Made by a program: the position numbers and the translations under genes. A stretch of DNA of 64,000 nucleotides, taken from NCBI GenBank assembly GCA_003993805.1, contig RSEF01000001.1, positions 67,616,366 through 67,680,365 on the forward strand. The letters run 5' to 3'. This stretch comes from Himantopus leucocephalus (Eukaryota; Chordata; Aves; Charadriiformes; Recurvirostridae). Below the pieces are notes generated by a model, which made no database searches, had not been told where the DNA came from, and saw nothing but the letters and a program-made list of their open reading frames with translations. Positions 23,004-35,000 of this stretch are shown one piece after another (within the stretch, counting starts at the first letter, position 1; each line of letters starts with the position of its first letter).

Positions 23004-26000
23004 TGAAGCAGTGAAATAGCAAATTGATTATGAGATCAACAGGGAACGTTCTCACAGGATGGTTTCCCAAGCAAATAGTCAGGTTCTACAAAATCAAAGT
23101 TATCCTGTGCAAAAATTTTGCGTTTATTAAAATTGTTCAATGTTGCGACAAGAAAATTTAAAGGGATTATTTCACTTTGAATTGTTTAATCAAAAAAATG
23201 GTCTCTGGATTTTTGGAGCTAACATCCGTGCTAAATTTTAAGTACGTTTGAGGAAAGTAGCACTCTGTGGGCCCTGGGTGCAGTGCCGTGAAGGAGACAC
23301 CATTTCAGTCTGCCCGTACAGCCCTGTCTCTTTGGGAATGCCCATCCCCTACCAGGCAGCTCTGGGGGTTCCTGGGGCCATGCCTGGCCACTCCGGCTAG
23401 ATCCAGACTTACTTTTGCGTTCAGAGCTTACGAGAAATAATGTGGTTTACAAAGGGCAGAGCTGTAGCTTTGCATTAAAAAAATGCCTGATTTTTCCTCT
23501 TCTCCAGAATTAACTTCTTGGCTAGATGTAAGCCTCTCTGTTCCCATTATTGCAGGACCTGTTGGTTGTCATTAACATCTCAGCTGCACAAGGAAGCAGG
23601 TTTGCTGTTTTGAAATCACAGGTCTGAATGCTTTTTTGACATCTGACTGTGTTGCTAGACTTTTATTTTAAATATCACTGTTGTTATTTTCTAGCTACTG
23701 CTACTCTTCTGGGTTGTTCTTAGGGTGAAAGTGGCACCGGTGCCTCAGATGTGCTTGGTAAGAGCCTTGCATGATTTGCAGAAAGCTGCCTGCATTTCCA
23801 GTTTGCCCCAGAAAGACTAGAAATTACTGTTGCTGCCAGAAACATGGTTAGTAATGTCTAAGAAAAAAACAAGACGTTTGAGTACAAGACATATACGCTA
23901 AGCAGGGCGGCTTAAAGGTCACGGCACGTTGTATGAAAAATATTTGAACGTATTATCAGAGCTCCTTGGCTAATGCATTAAAAGTTTCTTTTTCAACACT
24001 AGTCACTTCCCAGCATCAGTGTGGGTCTTAGTCAGTGTGTTTGCTGCTGTGTACGGCTGCCTGAGAGCCATAATGTCAGGTCAAGAATATTGTCATGGAC
24101 TTTTTAAAATATTTTGGGTATACTTAAATTCTGACTGTTAGTACTGGAGATTAGCGTCCTTAGGCTGCTGCTCTAGGTAATGTGGAAAGATGTGCTCTTA
24201 TTTTGTATCACCCTCTAGCAGGGCTTGATTTAGGTGCTCTCTCCTACTTGCCCTTTTCAGGTTCAGCCTCTCCATGCTGCACGCAGGAGACTGGAGTCTG
24301 CAGAGCCATTCTGCAGCACACCCCATTCCCCAGCCTTGAACGTTTTAATGTACAATACAGACCTGAGCAGATCTTTAATCTTCACAACTATTATAGAAAA
24401 CATGATTTCCAAGAACATTCTTGTGTATCCGTTACCTCGGTTCTGTTAGTTTTTCCGTAGTTTTCCACTCTGTAGTTAATTCATGTAAATATTGAAACAT
24501 GGTCAGTCAGGTTAATGTCATTTTCCTTAGACAGGTTTACTTAAATAGGAATAATGACACAATTTTGCTAGTGGATTTCTGGGGATCTTGCAGGGGCAAG
24601 CCGGCTAGATGCTGGTAGTGTTCCCCTTTGTTTCCAAATGGAAATAACAGCCTGGACAAGAGGTGGCTGAATGAGTAAAGAAAATCAGTATTATACGGAA
24701 ATTCTCAAATGTATAGAGTGTGCTCATATTGGCCAAAATACATTGTTCATTGCAGGCTTTATCCATGCAAGAAAGCTCAGCACTTGTACACAGTCTCTGT
24801 GTAAGAAAGTTCCCAATCCTGTCTCCTGCACACAGTCCTTTCATGATTGGTCCAAACATTTCCAAATCGCACAGTTCCCTCAGGAAGTCTCTCTTTCATT
24901 GCTTTGACAAAGCATCTCATCGCTAACAACTCTGGTTTGAGAAATGAGCCCATGAATCAGTGTTTATGCTATCTAATGCATGTCATGTTCATTCCACACA
25001 ATGCTGGTTTTCCTCAAGGTGCCACGGTCTGCTAAGTTAGATGTCTTGTGTGAATTCAAATGCACTCTATCAACACAGCCTGTGCAGTAAAAAAGTGTGA
25101 GGAACTCTAGCTAACAACATATCCTGTAGTGATATTCATCGACCTGAACAGCTTATTTTCTCGAGTGCACAGAAATGTTAACTTTGCCCCTTTGTGCAGG
25201 GTAGGTCTTCATGTTTAGACTTCCAAGGCTCAGACTGGAAAAGGCATTCAGGATATCACATCCTAGTGGATGGAGCCTTCTAAATGCCTTGGTGAATCTC
25301 TGCATAATGCAGCGAAGAAATAACAGAAGCCCCTTGTTTGTGTAAACCAGGATGTTTCTTTAGCTTTCTTGTCCTGATGCTTTGCATCTTGAATTGTAAG
25401 CAATGAATTCATTGAATTATTCCTTTTGAAAAAAAAAAAAACAGGAAAACAAGCTAGTACTGGAGATACAAACCACTTCCTCAACAAGTTGGTAAAGGAG
25501 ATTGCAGAAGTTGTACTTTGCACATTGTCATGAGATGTGTGCTTTACCTTTGTTTCTCAGTATTAGTTATCCACCTATTGATTTTAGTTTTCCTAGAAGT
25601 GATTCTTGCTATTTCTTCCACATTTACCTTGTAATTGGTGTATCAACCTTTTGTTGGCTTAGAAATACACTCTTCAAGATGCAAGGTAAATCCAGAACGC
25701 AAATATTCTGTATTCCTTCTGTGTGGATTGCTCTGAGCTATACGACAGGTAAAAGAATAATAATATTTTGGGCAACAAAATACCCATCTTTAAGAGTCTG
25801 ATTTCTCCTTATTGATTCAGGCAAGCAGTGAGGACTATTAGCTGTGACACCTAAAAGCATGAACTACTTGTGTTCAGCATGTCAATAGAAAACTCCATTA
25901 CATTTCTGAGGTCTGAGTGCAGCACCATGTGAAAAAGTGCTTCAACAGTGATTACAAACTAACAAGAAAGCACCTTTCTTCATCTTGATGGGTCATATGT

Positions 26001-26104
26001 GCTGGACGTTTTGATTTAACGGCTTGGAAAAAACTTCTGTGGCGCTTTAACAAGCTCCATTTGTCGGTACAGTAAGTTGCCATTTTCACACAGGTTATTT
26101 AATG
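23004..26104. other. Non-coding stretch, no gene seen
   Basis: Unique sequence with mixed composition. 23920-24000 (GAACGTATTATCAGAG, TAATGCATTAAAAG) looks element-like. An A run of about 13 lies near 25429. Overlapping frames at 24182-24460 and 24605-25035 have no recognisable product. Confidence 0.55.
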
Positions 26105-26190
26105 AATACATCTCATAGCTTTAGAGCTTTACAAGCATTCAGTTAGTAGTCCTTATTTCACCTTATAAGGATGAGTTAAGTGCTACCCTG
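26105..26190. repeat. MIR/L2-like short fragment
   Basis: AGCTTTACAAGCATTCAGTT, followed by an AGTCCTTATTTCACC segment and AAGGATGAGTTAAGTGCT, resembles the 3' region of amniote MIR/L2 elements (ctttacaaacatt, then a cctcacaacaccc segment and gaggtaggtaagt). The match is diverged. It would be one of the older repeats in the window. Confidence 0.35.
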
Positions 26191-27229
26191 TTTGACTTAT
26201 GGTGATACTGGAACAGGGGTAACACGAGATTTGCTGAAGGCTGTGTCATCTGTTAACTTGCAGCCTCTCTGTGCGTATGTCACTGGACTGCGCTTGCTCC
26301 GTGTAATGGGAGATACTTCTAAAACTGGAAATAGTTGCTTGGCTCTGCTCAGTTATAGCTTTGCAATGCGTAACGATATCCAAATACAGTTGTTTGTAAT
26401 GAATGTTGCTGGTAGCTTTTGATCCGAGGAATCTGCTCCTGATGAGTGATGTGTAAAGAGGAAAACTCTGCAAGGGTGAGAGTTTAACTTGGCTTTTCAT
26501 GCACTCCTCTTTGTACACCCCTTGCCCTCGCCTGGAACTTCCATTTGGGGTTAGAAAAGTTGAAAAAATGTGCTAGTGAGAAACTCAGCAGACCAGCAAG
26601 ATTTGCCAAGGGGTTTTGCTCATTTGTTTAGTAGGTAGGAGGTTGTGACATTGTCCCAAGGTCCTGCTGGTGTTGACTTAGAAGGGTAACTCCATATGGA
26701 CCCTCATTGACTCCAAAGGGTGAAGAATCTCAGCCTGCTTTTGGGAGAATCTCCTTCACAGGTGATGTTTATAACCAAATGCCTGAACACCATGGCTGTG
26801 AGCATGTCGGCTGCCTGTACTGCAGCTGTAACACACAGAGAACAGCAGACCCTGCTTCAGTAATGGTGATGTGGGATAAGGCAGACGCAAGGTCTCTTGA
26901 GAGGATGATGTGGGGGGGAGCGTCGATGTGCAAACGCGCACATAAATATGTACGTAAAACTTGATGTATGGATGTATAACCTCGCTCCCAGGTCAGCGAA
27001 ATCGTATATTGCAGAGAAGGGTGTGCTTGTGCAGCTGGTGCAGGGGTGCTCCCGTGGCCGGTGCAGGGGTGCACCCCGTTGGAGGGAGGAGCAGGACGTA
27101 GCCCCGTCCTTCTGCACCTGCTGAAACAAGAGGACTCACTCCACACCGGACACGGTTTTTCTCCTCTGACAGTCTCTGAGGGATTGGTTTAAGTGCTTTG
27201 GTGCTGCCCAGTCAGGGATCCAGAGAGCT
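26191..27229. other. Non-coding stretch, no gene seen
   Basis: A locally GC-richer patch at 27010-27120 has two near-copies of GTGCAGGGGTGC (about 27040-27075), a short direct duplication. Several frames on both strands cross it without a familiar product. No gene called. Confidence 0.5.
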
Positions 27230-27460
27230 GTAATTTATCTGCTTATTAAGTGGATGGTATTAATATTGAACGTATTCAAAATAATCCAAAAATCAAATAA
27301 TTTTGGATCGCAGGTGCAGGCTCAGCCCCTTTTTTGCATTCATTGCTGTACATCTGAGGGTTTCTACTTTTTTTTTTTGTTTTTTTTTCTTTTTTCTCCG
27401 TTGCATTCAGCCTATGGAAATGCAGTGATTTTGTGGCGGCATTAAAATAATGACACGGTG
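27230..27460. promoter_or_regulatory. Candidate conserved element just upstream of the CpG island
   Basis: Contains GTAATTTATCTGCTTATTAAG, GGTATTAATATTGAACG and CAAATAATTTTGGATCGC. After a T-rich tract (27369-27398) come GCCTATGGAAATGCAG (POU/octamer-like) and GGCGGCATTAAAATAATG. Position next to the only large CpG island suggests a proximal regulatory role; inference only. Confidence 0.3.
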
Positions 27461-27500
27461 ATATCCTTGCACTCCTTCAGGGTCTTCTTCCACAGATGAC

Positions 27501-27528
27501 GGGGGGGCGGGGGGGGGAGGAGGGGGCG
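27501..27528 (+). other. G-quadruplex-forming G tract
   Basis: Seven G, C, nine G, A, GG, A, five G, C, GG: enough clustered G runs with single-base loops for a stable quadruplex on the plus strand. It lies at the upstream edge of the CpG island, a usual location for such motifs near promoters. Confidence 0.55.
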
Positions 27529-27711
27529 GAATGTGACAGCACTGTGCCTTCTCTTCCTTCGGTGGCGTTGGGCTTTGCCGGGGGGACCCCTCTACTGCCC
27601 TTTCTTCCCCCGGGGTGTCCATTGTGCCGGGTTCATTCATGCATCCCTAAAATTCCGCGCGTGCAGCAAAACGCCGACTTCCAGGGGCAGGAAAGGGTCT
27701 TCCCGAAATCG

Positions 27712-27741
27712 CCCCCATCCCCATCCCCATCCCCATCCCCC
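27712..27741 (+). repeat. CCCCAT hexanucleotide tandem repeat
   Basis: CCCCAT is repeated about four times before a final CCCC. Short repeats like this are length-variable between individuals. It sits inside the CpG island. Confidence 0.8.
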
Positions 27742-28002
27742 GGCCAGAGACACCGCGTTTGTTTTATGCCTTCCTCTGCAAACCGCCCGGCTCCCCACCA
27801 CCTAGCCCGGGCCAGCCTCTCCCCCTGCCCCGGTGGCATGGAGGGGGACACACACGGGACGGGGACAGCCCCCGGCCGGGCCCCCCGGCCCCCTTAATCC
27901 CCACCCCCCCCCCGGCTGCCGCCCCCCGCCCGCGCGTTGCCCGGCCAACAGGGCAGACAAGCAGGTGATGCATTGACAGGGAGCAGATGGTCTCCCGCCG
28001 AG

Positions 28003-28166
28003 GTAAGCGGGGGCTCAACAATGAAACCATATTGATCATATTGCTCCTTTTCTCTTCTTCGGCTTCCACTTCGGTCTTGAGGTTTCGCCGCTAATAAGGT
28101 GTCGTGTGCCCCCCCTCCCCGGCTGACNNNNNNNNNNNNNNNNNCCCCCCCCCCCTTTCATTACAG
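28003..28166 (+). other. Candidate 164-base intron in CpG island
   Basis: CGAG|GTAAGC at 28003 is a near-perfect donor. TTTCATTACAG|G at 28166 is a good acceptor behind a C/T tract. An ATG at 27987 reads MVSRR up to the donor, in phase 1. After joining, the frame continues open into the downstream C run and covers the frame that is open from 28205 to 28450. A three-codon upstream frame (27968-27976) precedes it. The 17-N gap lies inside the putative intron just before the acceptor. GC-rich DNA is stop-poor, so the open frame is weak support. It could equally be the 3' edge of a non-coding first exon spliced to a distant acceptor. Confidence 0.25.
28128..28144. other. Assembly gap, 17 N
   Basis: Seventeen undetermined bases bordered by C-rich sequence. 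True gap length may differ. Any frame or intron drawn across it is uncertain. Confidence 0.98.
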
Positions 28167-28329
28167 GTCGGAGCCCTCACCCTGCCCGCCCAGCTCCAGC
28201 CCTTGTGTCCTTTTCCCCTGCCGAAAAGCCCCTCCGCAAGCCGGGGAAATCAAAGGGTGCCCACCATTTCCCTTCTCTGGCTGCTGCCGCCTCCCCTCAC
28301 CCCCGCGACCCTTCAACCCTGTGTCGTCC

Positions 28330-28330
<1 letters not shown>

Positions 28331-28387
<57 letters not shown>

Positions 28388-28388
28388 N
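28331..28388 (+). repeat. 57-base poly-C run ending in an N
   Basis: An unbroken run of 57 C followed by one N at 28388, then C/T-rich sequence. Runs this long are hard to sequence, and the N suggests a forced join, so the real length is unknown. On the opposite strand it is a poly-G tract able to form quadruplexes, and on this strand an i-motif. It makes all three frames read through as homopolymers. Confidence 0.9.
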
Positions 28389-28561
28389 CCCTCTCCCCCG
28401 CGCCCCCTCCCTCCTGCCCTCCCCTCCTTCCCCATTCAGCACGGGGGTGAGGAGACGGCCAGCCCCCTCCTGCCCACCCCCCCTCCCGAGGCCGGGCACC
28501 CTTCGCCCCCCTCATTGTGCCCCTCTCCCTGCCTCCCCCGTCCTGCCCCCTTGGCCTCCTT

Positions 28562-28577
28562 TGTGTGCGCGCGTGTG
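28562..28577. other. Alternating purine-pyrimidine tract, Z-DNA prone
   Basis: TGTGTGCGCGCGTGTG is a 16-base alternating pyrimidine-purine tract with a CGCGCG core. Such sequences adopt the left-handed form most easily, usually close to active promoters. It lies at the downstream edge of the CpG island. Confidence 0.5.
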
Positions 28578-28600
28578 GAAAATAGGCCCAGGGGGTGACA

Positions 28601-29055
28601 ATTTTGCTCCCACCTGCCTTGGGGGGAGAGCTTTAGTGTGTGTCCCCCCTGCTTTGCTGTCCTGTCTGTCCTCTCCTGTACCTGCCTGTGCCCACAACTC
28701 CGTCCGTCTGCTCAAACACACTGAGATGAACTCAAGAGCTGATGCCCGTCACTCCCTGTCCCTGTTTCATCCCCTCCTGACTGCTCTCCCTTCTCCGACA
28801 GACAAGCAGCCAAAAATGCCCCCAATCTCTCTCCGTGCTCATTTCTCACCCCTTCTCCCTAAGCATGCCCTGGCAGAAGCACAAGAAGGAGCCCTGATGT
28901 TTGCATTATGCTCTTTCCATCCTGTGTCTCCCCCCAGGTCCCTTCCCCAGACGCTTGTGTGCAGATAAATAAGAGAAAACTCGGGGCCATCGGCCTGCCT
29001 GCGCCCCGGCCTCAGCCCCGTGGTCACTGCTGCGCAGGGATGCTGACACCGAAGG
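28601..29055. other. GC-rich shoulder of the CpG island
   Basis: C/T-biased sequence with few CpGs compared with the core. A plus-strand frame runs through from upstream but is low-complexity and crosses the gap. No exon supported. Confidence 0.5.
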
Positions 29056-29660
29056 CCTGAGCACTGTTAGCCACTATTCACAATTTTAATACTGGCTTCA
29101 TAGCTGTCACATAAATTCATTACCGACTTCAGGCTTAGAATGGCGAGAGGGAACTTAAAAAAAAAAAAGAAAAAGAAGGAGCATGTAAGGAAAAAAAAAA
29201 GAAATCCTTAGGGCAGTTTGCTATGGTATCTGCACTTGTTTGCAGGTGGTTTTTGAAACTATAACTACTGTAACTCCACGCAGTGTTCTTCAAAGTAGCT
29301 GTCACATTGTGTTTTTTCTAAAAAATCTATTACCCCAGCACACACACCCTTCTTTTTTTTTTTTTTTTACAGTAGATAAAAATGCCTATAAAGGCTTCAC
29401 CCCTCCCTTTTCTTTTCTGAGAGATTGGAGGGGGGGGAAAAAAAAAAGGAAAGCAAAGAAAAAGGCTTGTGAATGAATGGAAAACAATGCAGGGTCACAA
29501 AGCTGTCGCAACCAATGTCATAGTGGCGCTGCCGGGCAGGCTTACAGAGGACTTCTTGTTCCTTGATTTTTATGGTGATCGGTAGAACGCATGTAGCACT
29601 TTGCGAACAGGTTTAGGACAAGTGGCAAAGAAAAGGCTCCTCACAATAAACTCTTTTCTA
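29056..29660. promoter_or_regulatory. Candidate conserved non-coding block
   Basis: Two dense parts flank A- and T-rich tracts. One (29060-29145) has AGCCACTATTCACAATTTTAA and ATAAATTCATTACCGAC. The other (29470-29660) has GAATGAATGG, ACAAAGCTGTCGCAACCAATG (a CCAAT box) and a retained-CpG run GTGGCGCTGCCGGGCAG. No repeat family or coding frame is evident. Its position about 1 kb after the CpG island suggests proximal control. Inference only. Confidence 0.3.
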
Positions 29661-31977
29661 CAGCATCGGGACCATTATGCCCGCAAACACCTGTGGTTTG
29701 CAAAGAGGGAGCTGTAAAGGACACACACAAAAAATATATATAAATAGAGGGGCGAGACATTGTTTTCAAGTTACACTGCATGTCACAATTGTGCACAATG
29801 GTGGTTTTTTTAACTCATCTGAGACTATGGAGTTTAGAAAAGCCCCAGAAATATTACTGAATACAAATGCCAGCATTCAGAGGATGCTGAGCTTGGGAGA
29901 CAGAGAAATGAGATGAAAAGAGAAATGGAAAGATCAGCCTAGTAATCCGGCAGGGTATCGGTGCTGCTCTGTGACGATGTGGCAGGAGCTAAGACTCTAT
30001 TATTCCTTCTGAAGCGTGTCTCTGAAATGGCCACCAAATCCCCACGCTCTGTGGAGCAAGGGCCTGCACCGAAGACCGAAGAGCACCCCTATTTATACCA
30101 CCCAGCCCAAGGGGGCCCAGGATTACAGTCTAGACTTGCCGAGGTACTAGAAACTATTTAAATGTGGTTAGACTGTAAAAGCCATTTCTCTTCCCCTTTA
30201 ATGTTGAAATAAAGTAACAAAAGATGATTAAGGGAACATATGAAAATGCTCCGCGACTTCACTGACTTCAGGTTGGTGACGTAGATGTCTCTGCACCCCA
30301 GGATTTCTCATTCCAAGTCTATTGTGAGGAAGGCCCCAAAAAACTTCTTGGGGTAAACACTGCTTTTCATTTCAGAACAGGCAGGCATTTACTTTCCAAA
30401 CCTGTAGCAAAGGTGCTCATTAGCATCCAGGAGAGCTCTGCCCAGGGAGAAGCCTCTTCTCCCCCCAGAACAGCAAAAGTTGTTAATAATTTCATAAAAT
30501 TAAAGTGTTGTATGAAGCAGACTTTCTTGCCATTTAAAAAAAATTACGTAGCTCGTTATGATTCTCTAGATCCTTGGGCCAGTCCCCTTTTCTGTTCCCA
30601 GTTTTTCCTTTTGGATACAGTTCCTTACGACTTCACATTACTCTTTGTATGTTTTTTTCTTTTTTTTTTTTTTATATTTATTTACTCTGTAGTCTTAAAT
30701 TTACCAAAGCCTGTTTTACCTTGGCAAATTATAAGAAAACAACATTCCTTGTCTTGATTAGTTCTGTTGCTAAGAACTTTGTTTTTTTAAAAAAAAAAAA
30801 AAGAGTCCTCAATTGCCCCCAAACTTCATCCTACCTCTTCCTCCCTCTTTTAAATTATTAATATAATCATGCATGCAACTTTGTTGATTTATTGAAATAT
30901 GGTATATTTGAATCAGAGAAGACTGCTGCATGTTTCACTTGGAAAGTGATCTGGTATTGTGGCTGGGGCGTTAACCAAAGGCAGGGAAATCGGCGTGGTC
31001 ACGCATCTCTTGGATGACACTCCTCTGTGCTTGGAACTATCACGTCTCGATTCATTTGGGAGCCTCTGGACTCAATCATGACTTTTTTAACTGGTACACA
31101 AATAAATAAAGCAAGCAGGCTTCCGGATCACTTGAAAGAGAGTTGCATTTCTGAGGGATCCACAAAAGTAAACTAATGCTTGGTAGTTTAAGTTTGCTAG
31201 CATGAGATCTGCAGCTCCTCTCTACAACTTTCCAGCAAATTGGAATGAGTTGGGAGGCACTATGATGAAGGAGAAACTGAAAAATACGATTTACTTCCTT
31301 CTTAACGAATGAAAGCATCTTCCCTGTTCCCCAGACAATTTGAATATGTTTTATTAAAAAGGGAGATCTTTTCTTTCTTTTTTTCTCAAGATGGGTTGGA
31401 GCTTTTCAGTTTTATCTCGGCACTCTGGAGGTACTTGCACAAGAAGAATATAGTATGAAAACTCTGCTTCTGCAGTTTAACCTTCTAGGGGTCTGGCTTC
31501 ACCTATTAAACCTACAGTTCAAAATACTAAAGTTCAAAACATTGGTTCCTTGCGCAAAATTCTTACTTTTCTAGTAGCTACCTCTTGTATTAAGATGACT
31601 GAAATAAATGATTTTTTGCTCCTTAGATCGACCTTAAGTATAGAGTTGAAACAAAGTGCAATGAATCTTTCTGTTGACCTCGGCAGGCTTTGGCTCACTT
31701 AAAACTCCAGTGAAATTGCTGAGCAGGGGCACATTACTCTGATTCTGTGAGTTTTTACCCCTTTTGGCAAGTCTAATTGCCACACTAAGTGTATCACATT
31801 TAGGAGTTTCAATCAAACATGTATTCCTCTCCTGTTATGAGTTAGATATGCCTATCTTAGAATTGGCAACGGCATTAATTACTATGAGTTAAACAGCAAT
31901 CTGTTGTCTTTGGCTAAAGCATAACCAAAATTTTTTGTTTCGGGCAAGCCTTGGGTTATTTTGTGAAAACCTGATTC
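29661..31977. other. Non-coding stretch, no gene seen
   Basis: Unique AT-rich sequence with long T tracts (30652-30674) and an A tract (30788-30801). 30165-30260 (TTTAATGTTGAAATAAAG, ATGATTAAGG) is mildly element-like. Plus-strand frames at 30413-30861 run through the T tracts and are phenylalanine-rich artefacts. Confidence 0.55.
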
Positions 31978-32005
31978 TGACGGTGCGCTGGTGTTAGCAC
32001 CGTCA
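31978..32005. other. Perfect 9-base inverted repeat
   Basis: TGACGGTGC and GCACCGTCA are separated by ten bases. The arms are GC-rich and CpG-bearing in an AT-rich region, and each outer end carries a TGACG half-site of the CREB/ATF type. It could form a small hairpin or a paired binding site. Confidence 0.45.
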
Positions 32006-35000
32006 CTCCGAGACCTGAGCACTCAGCATCAGATGGGGCAGGGGAGCTATCGCTGTTCCCATTCTGTGTGGGCTTTGCCAGAACTGGGTTGTGAATAAAT
32101 GACATTTCCTTGCAAGTTTAAAGAAATAGCAATGGCATGTGCAGTCAGGGATTTTAGCACCTTAATTATGTTACCAGCGGAACCGTGGTTCTATGATTCC
32201 TCTTGCAATGCTGGTGTGCTTACCTGTCCTCTGTGATAATGAGGTTAAATGAGTTCAGCATGACCAGCAGGGATTTACTAGAAGGGTGATATTTTGCCTG
32301 TGAGTACTTCAGATTGATAGCTTGATTGTGTGGGGTAGATCTGCTTTCTGTATGCTTCCCTAGTTGTCGCTTGAGCATGGACTGAGATGAAGATATTTTC
32401 TTTGCCTTTGGATCTGTTCCAGACACTTTTTTGGACATCTCTGGACCATTCATCTTTCAGAAGTCCAAAAAGATGTATACTATGGCCTATTTTGGTCAAA
32501 TTGAAGTTGATCAGGCAATGAACTTCATATTCAAATGGATATTGGCTAGGACAATTACAACATAATTAATTATTGCAATTTATCACTTTGTAAATCACTA
32601 GTTTGCAGCCTGACCCAGGAATTCTTTAGTGTCTTGTGTAGTTCTGTTAATATCAATTAAGTGTGAGCTCTTGAGGCCAAAACCTTTCAGGATTATCTAT
32701 CTGTATACTTTCATATATAAATAGTATTACTGAAGTTGATGGGACTAGTTGGAAGTATAAAGCTATGCATGGAAGTGGTTGCAGCAGTGAATCCCTAATT
32801 TGCCTTTGTTCATTATGAATTGCTTGGCATAATTGGGTGTATATATACAGACATGTATGTATATTTATATAAATGCTTAGGCACGTAAGCAAAATTTACC
32901 TTCTCTTCCAGTAGTGCCAAAGTAGAACTTTCTTAACCATAAAGCAAAGAGCGAGTCAAGCTTTGTGAAAATAGCTAAATACTATTATTAGTACGTTGTA
33001 ATTTAGTTTTGTAATGTCTATAGTCATGCTTTTTTGCAGTTCTCCTTGGCTCTGGGGAGTTTGCTGACTGTGGAAAGACTATTCTGATTGAGATAAAGCC
33101 TTCCTGACACTCAGAATATACCCTTTGACCTATATCCTCTATTTCTGCTTTCTCATACGCACACTCTTCCTTTTGTTCATGGCAAGGAAACGGATTAAAG
33201 AGATAGTAAGCAGTGTGAATTTTCAGCTCTGACAGAGCCTTGAAGCATCATCAAATAAGATTATTACTTTGAGAAGGGCAAGCAGTGCGCTTGGCTCAGC
33301 AGCCTGACGGCATGTACTGACTTGTTCTTGAAAGCGCTCTCCTGGGCAAGAATTGCTACCACTGAGCTGAATTTATCTGAGTAGGGAGTGCTGGAGCAGA
33401 CGCTATGGAGTTATCCCCTACGTGGCTTTTGGTTTCTCTAACAGGGTTTGTAAGTAAACAGTATTTCAACTTCCAAATGCTTCAAAATGTAGCCCTGGCA
33501 CATCCCTGGTAACTGCAGTCATTGGTTTCTGCAGTGTGTCAGCAGTCTGGTTGTGTGGAGTAAACTGAAGGACAGGATCCCAAGTTTCCTAATTGTTTCC
33601 TGACTGCACTGAGCAGGGAGCCGATAAAAGAGTTGGGATTAAATCTGCATCTGAGCAAAACAAACAGGACCCGTTTATTGTACGCTGAAAGAGGCAGACT
33701 GGCTGTAGTTTCTGCCTCTCGCATTATTGTCACCATGCTACGAACACCATGGCTGCTTCCTTCGCGCTGACAATTGAGAACTCCAATATTCCATACCTTA
33801 AAAATCTAGTGTTATAGTTTGTTGCATGGTTTTCCACTCATTCATGTTGCTCCTCAGTAACTTAGCAATGACCAGTCAAGATATGCACACACCATATTGT
33901 TTTACGTGTTTGACTAGAACACTGACAGATTAATAGGAAGGGTAAATAGCTACGCACTCTGTGGTGGCTCAGTGTGGGCTGGCAGGATTGACTGCTGCCA
34001 GACTTTGTTGTATTTGCACAGAGGAAGCTGCAGCAAAAGCCTGCTGGGGCAAGGTGACGTGGGTCATGGGTATTTGTTTCTCATCTCTATAGAAAACAAT
34101 TGTCCTCTCAATGGAAGACAGCTTTTGGAAACTATGTGGTTCCACTAGTGGGGAAGCATTTGTACTTCCACAGCGCTAAATAAAATGCAGCTATAGAGTG
34201 GCAGATGCATTAAGTGTTGGCAATATCACATGTGAGAGTTTGCGTTCATACACCGATAAATTATTTTAATCTATTTCTTTGACTTGCTCCATTTAGAAGA
34301 AAAGGAGGATTGCTCAGATTTTCATTGATGTTTTCCTGGAAATTTCTTCTATGCTGAATACTTTTCTATGACATCAATTTAAGAAAAGCACAAGGGGCTG
34401 CATTTGTCCATGAGATAACTACTTCGGTTACTGCAGAAGATCTTTATTTTAACAATAGCTAGAGCATCACCTAGGAAGCTCATATGAAATGACATCTTTA
34501 CAGAATTAGATACCATAGAAACACACAGTGACACTGAGCTTCTAAAGTGGTTATAAACTAGACAGGCACCTAACGTAGTATTTTTTTTTCCCTAGTTTCC
34601 AGTGGGAGGTGCATCACAAAGCCAGTTTTAGACAGATGCAGGTCTGAGGTCTAGAGTCAGGAACACAGCTTCTTCAGCTGTGGAGGTGCTGGGAGGGCAA
34701 ACTGAGTCACTCAGGTTCAGTTCCTTCGGTAGATGGTCTCGGTGCCTCCCCAAGAGATGAAAGTCATTGTGGAGGTCATGTGAACATAGATCACCTGGGT
34801 GTACATTAGGTAGTTTGGGGACTGCTAGTGATGTTGTTGTGGCAGTACAGAGTGCTGGGGAGGCTGAAAAAACCCACTTAGGAGGTTACTGTGTGTTGAT
34901 TTCCAGGCTGCCCCTCCTGCCCCCCTCAGAGTACCTGAGCTTGGTGGTTGGCACTAGCTTGGGCGTACATCCACACAGACTACAGCCGTGTTATCAGGCA

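Larger units (their letters stand above)
27480..28600. promoter_or_regulatory. CpG island, likely promoter region
   Basis: This is the only large GC-rich, CpG-dense block in the window interior. Dense CpGs occur in GTGGCGTTGG, CCGCGCGTGC, CGCCCGCGCGTTGC, CGCCGAGGTAAGCGG and TTTCGCCGCTAATAAGG, against near absence of CpG in flanking DNA. Unmethylated islands of this type mark vertebrate promoters, often of developmental regulators. The sequence is interrupted by a 17-N gap and a long C run, so the assembly here is incomplete. Very long frames across it, one with undetermined residues, follow from low stop frequency and homopolymer and are not called as proteins. Confidence 0.65.

Noticed and set aside
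27369..27398. T-rich tract as a retroposon poly-A tail on the minus strand
   Set aside because: No recognisable retroposon body or target duplication adjoins it.
28099..28968. 289-codon plus-strand frame in the CpG island
   Set aside because: It crosses the 17-N gap and the poly-C run, so residues and frame are undetermined. Composition is proline-rich homopolymer from C runs.
32188..32203. GGTTCTATGATTCC as a CR1 tail
   Set aside because: No CR1 3' UTR precedes it; too short to separate from chance.
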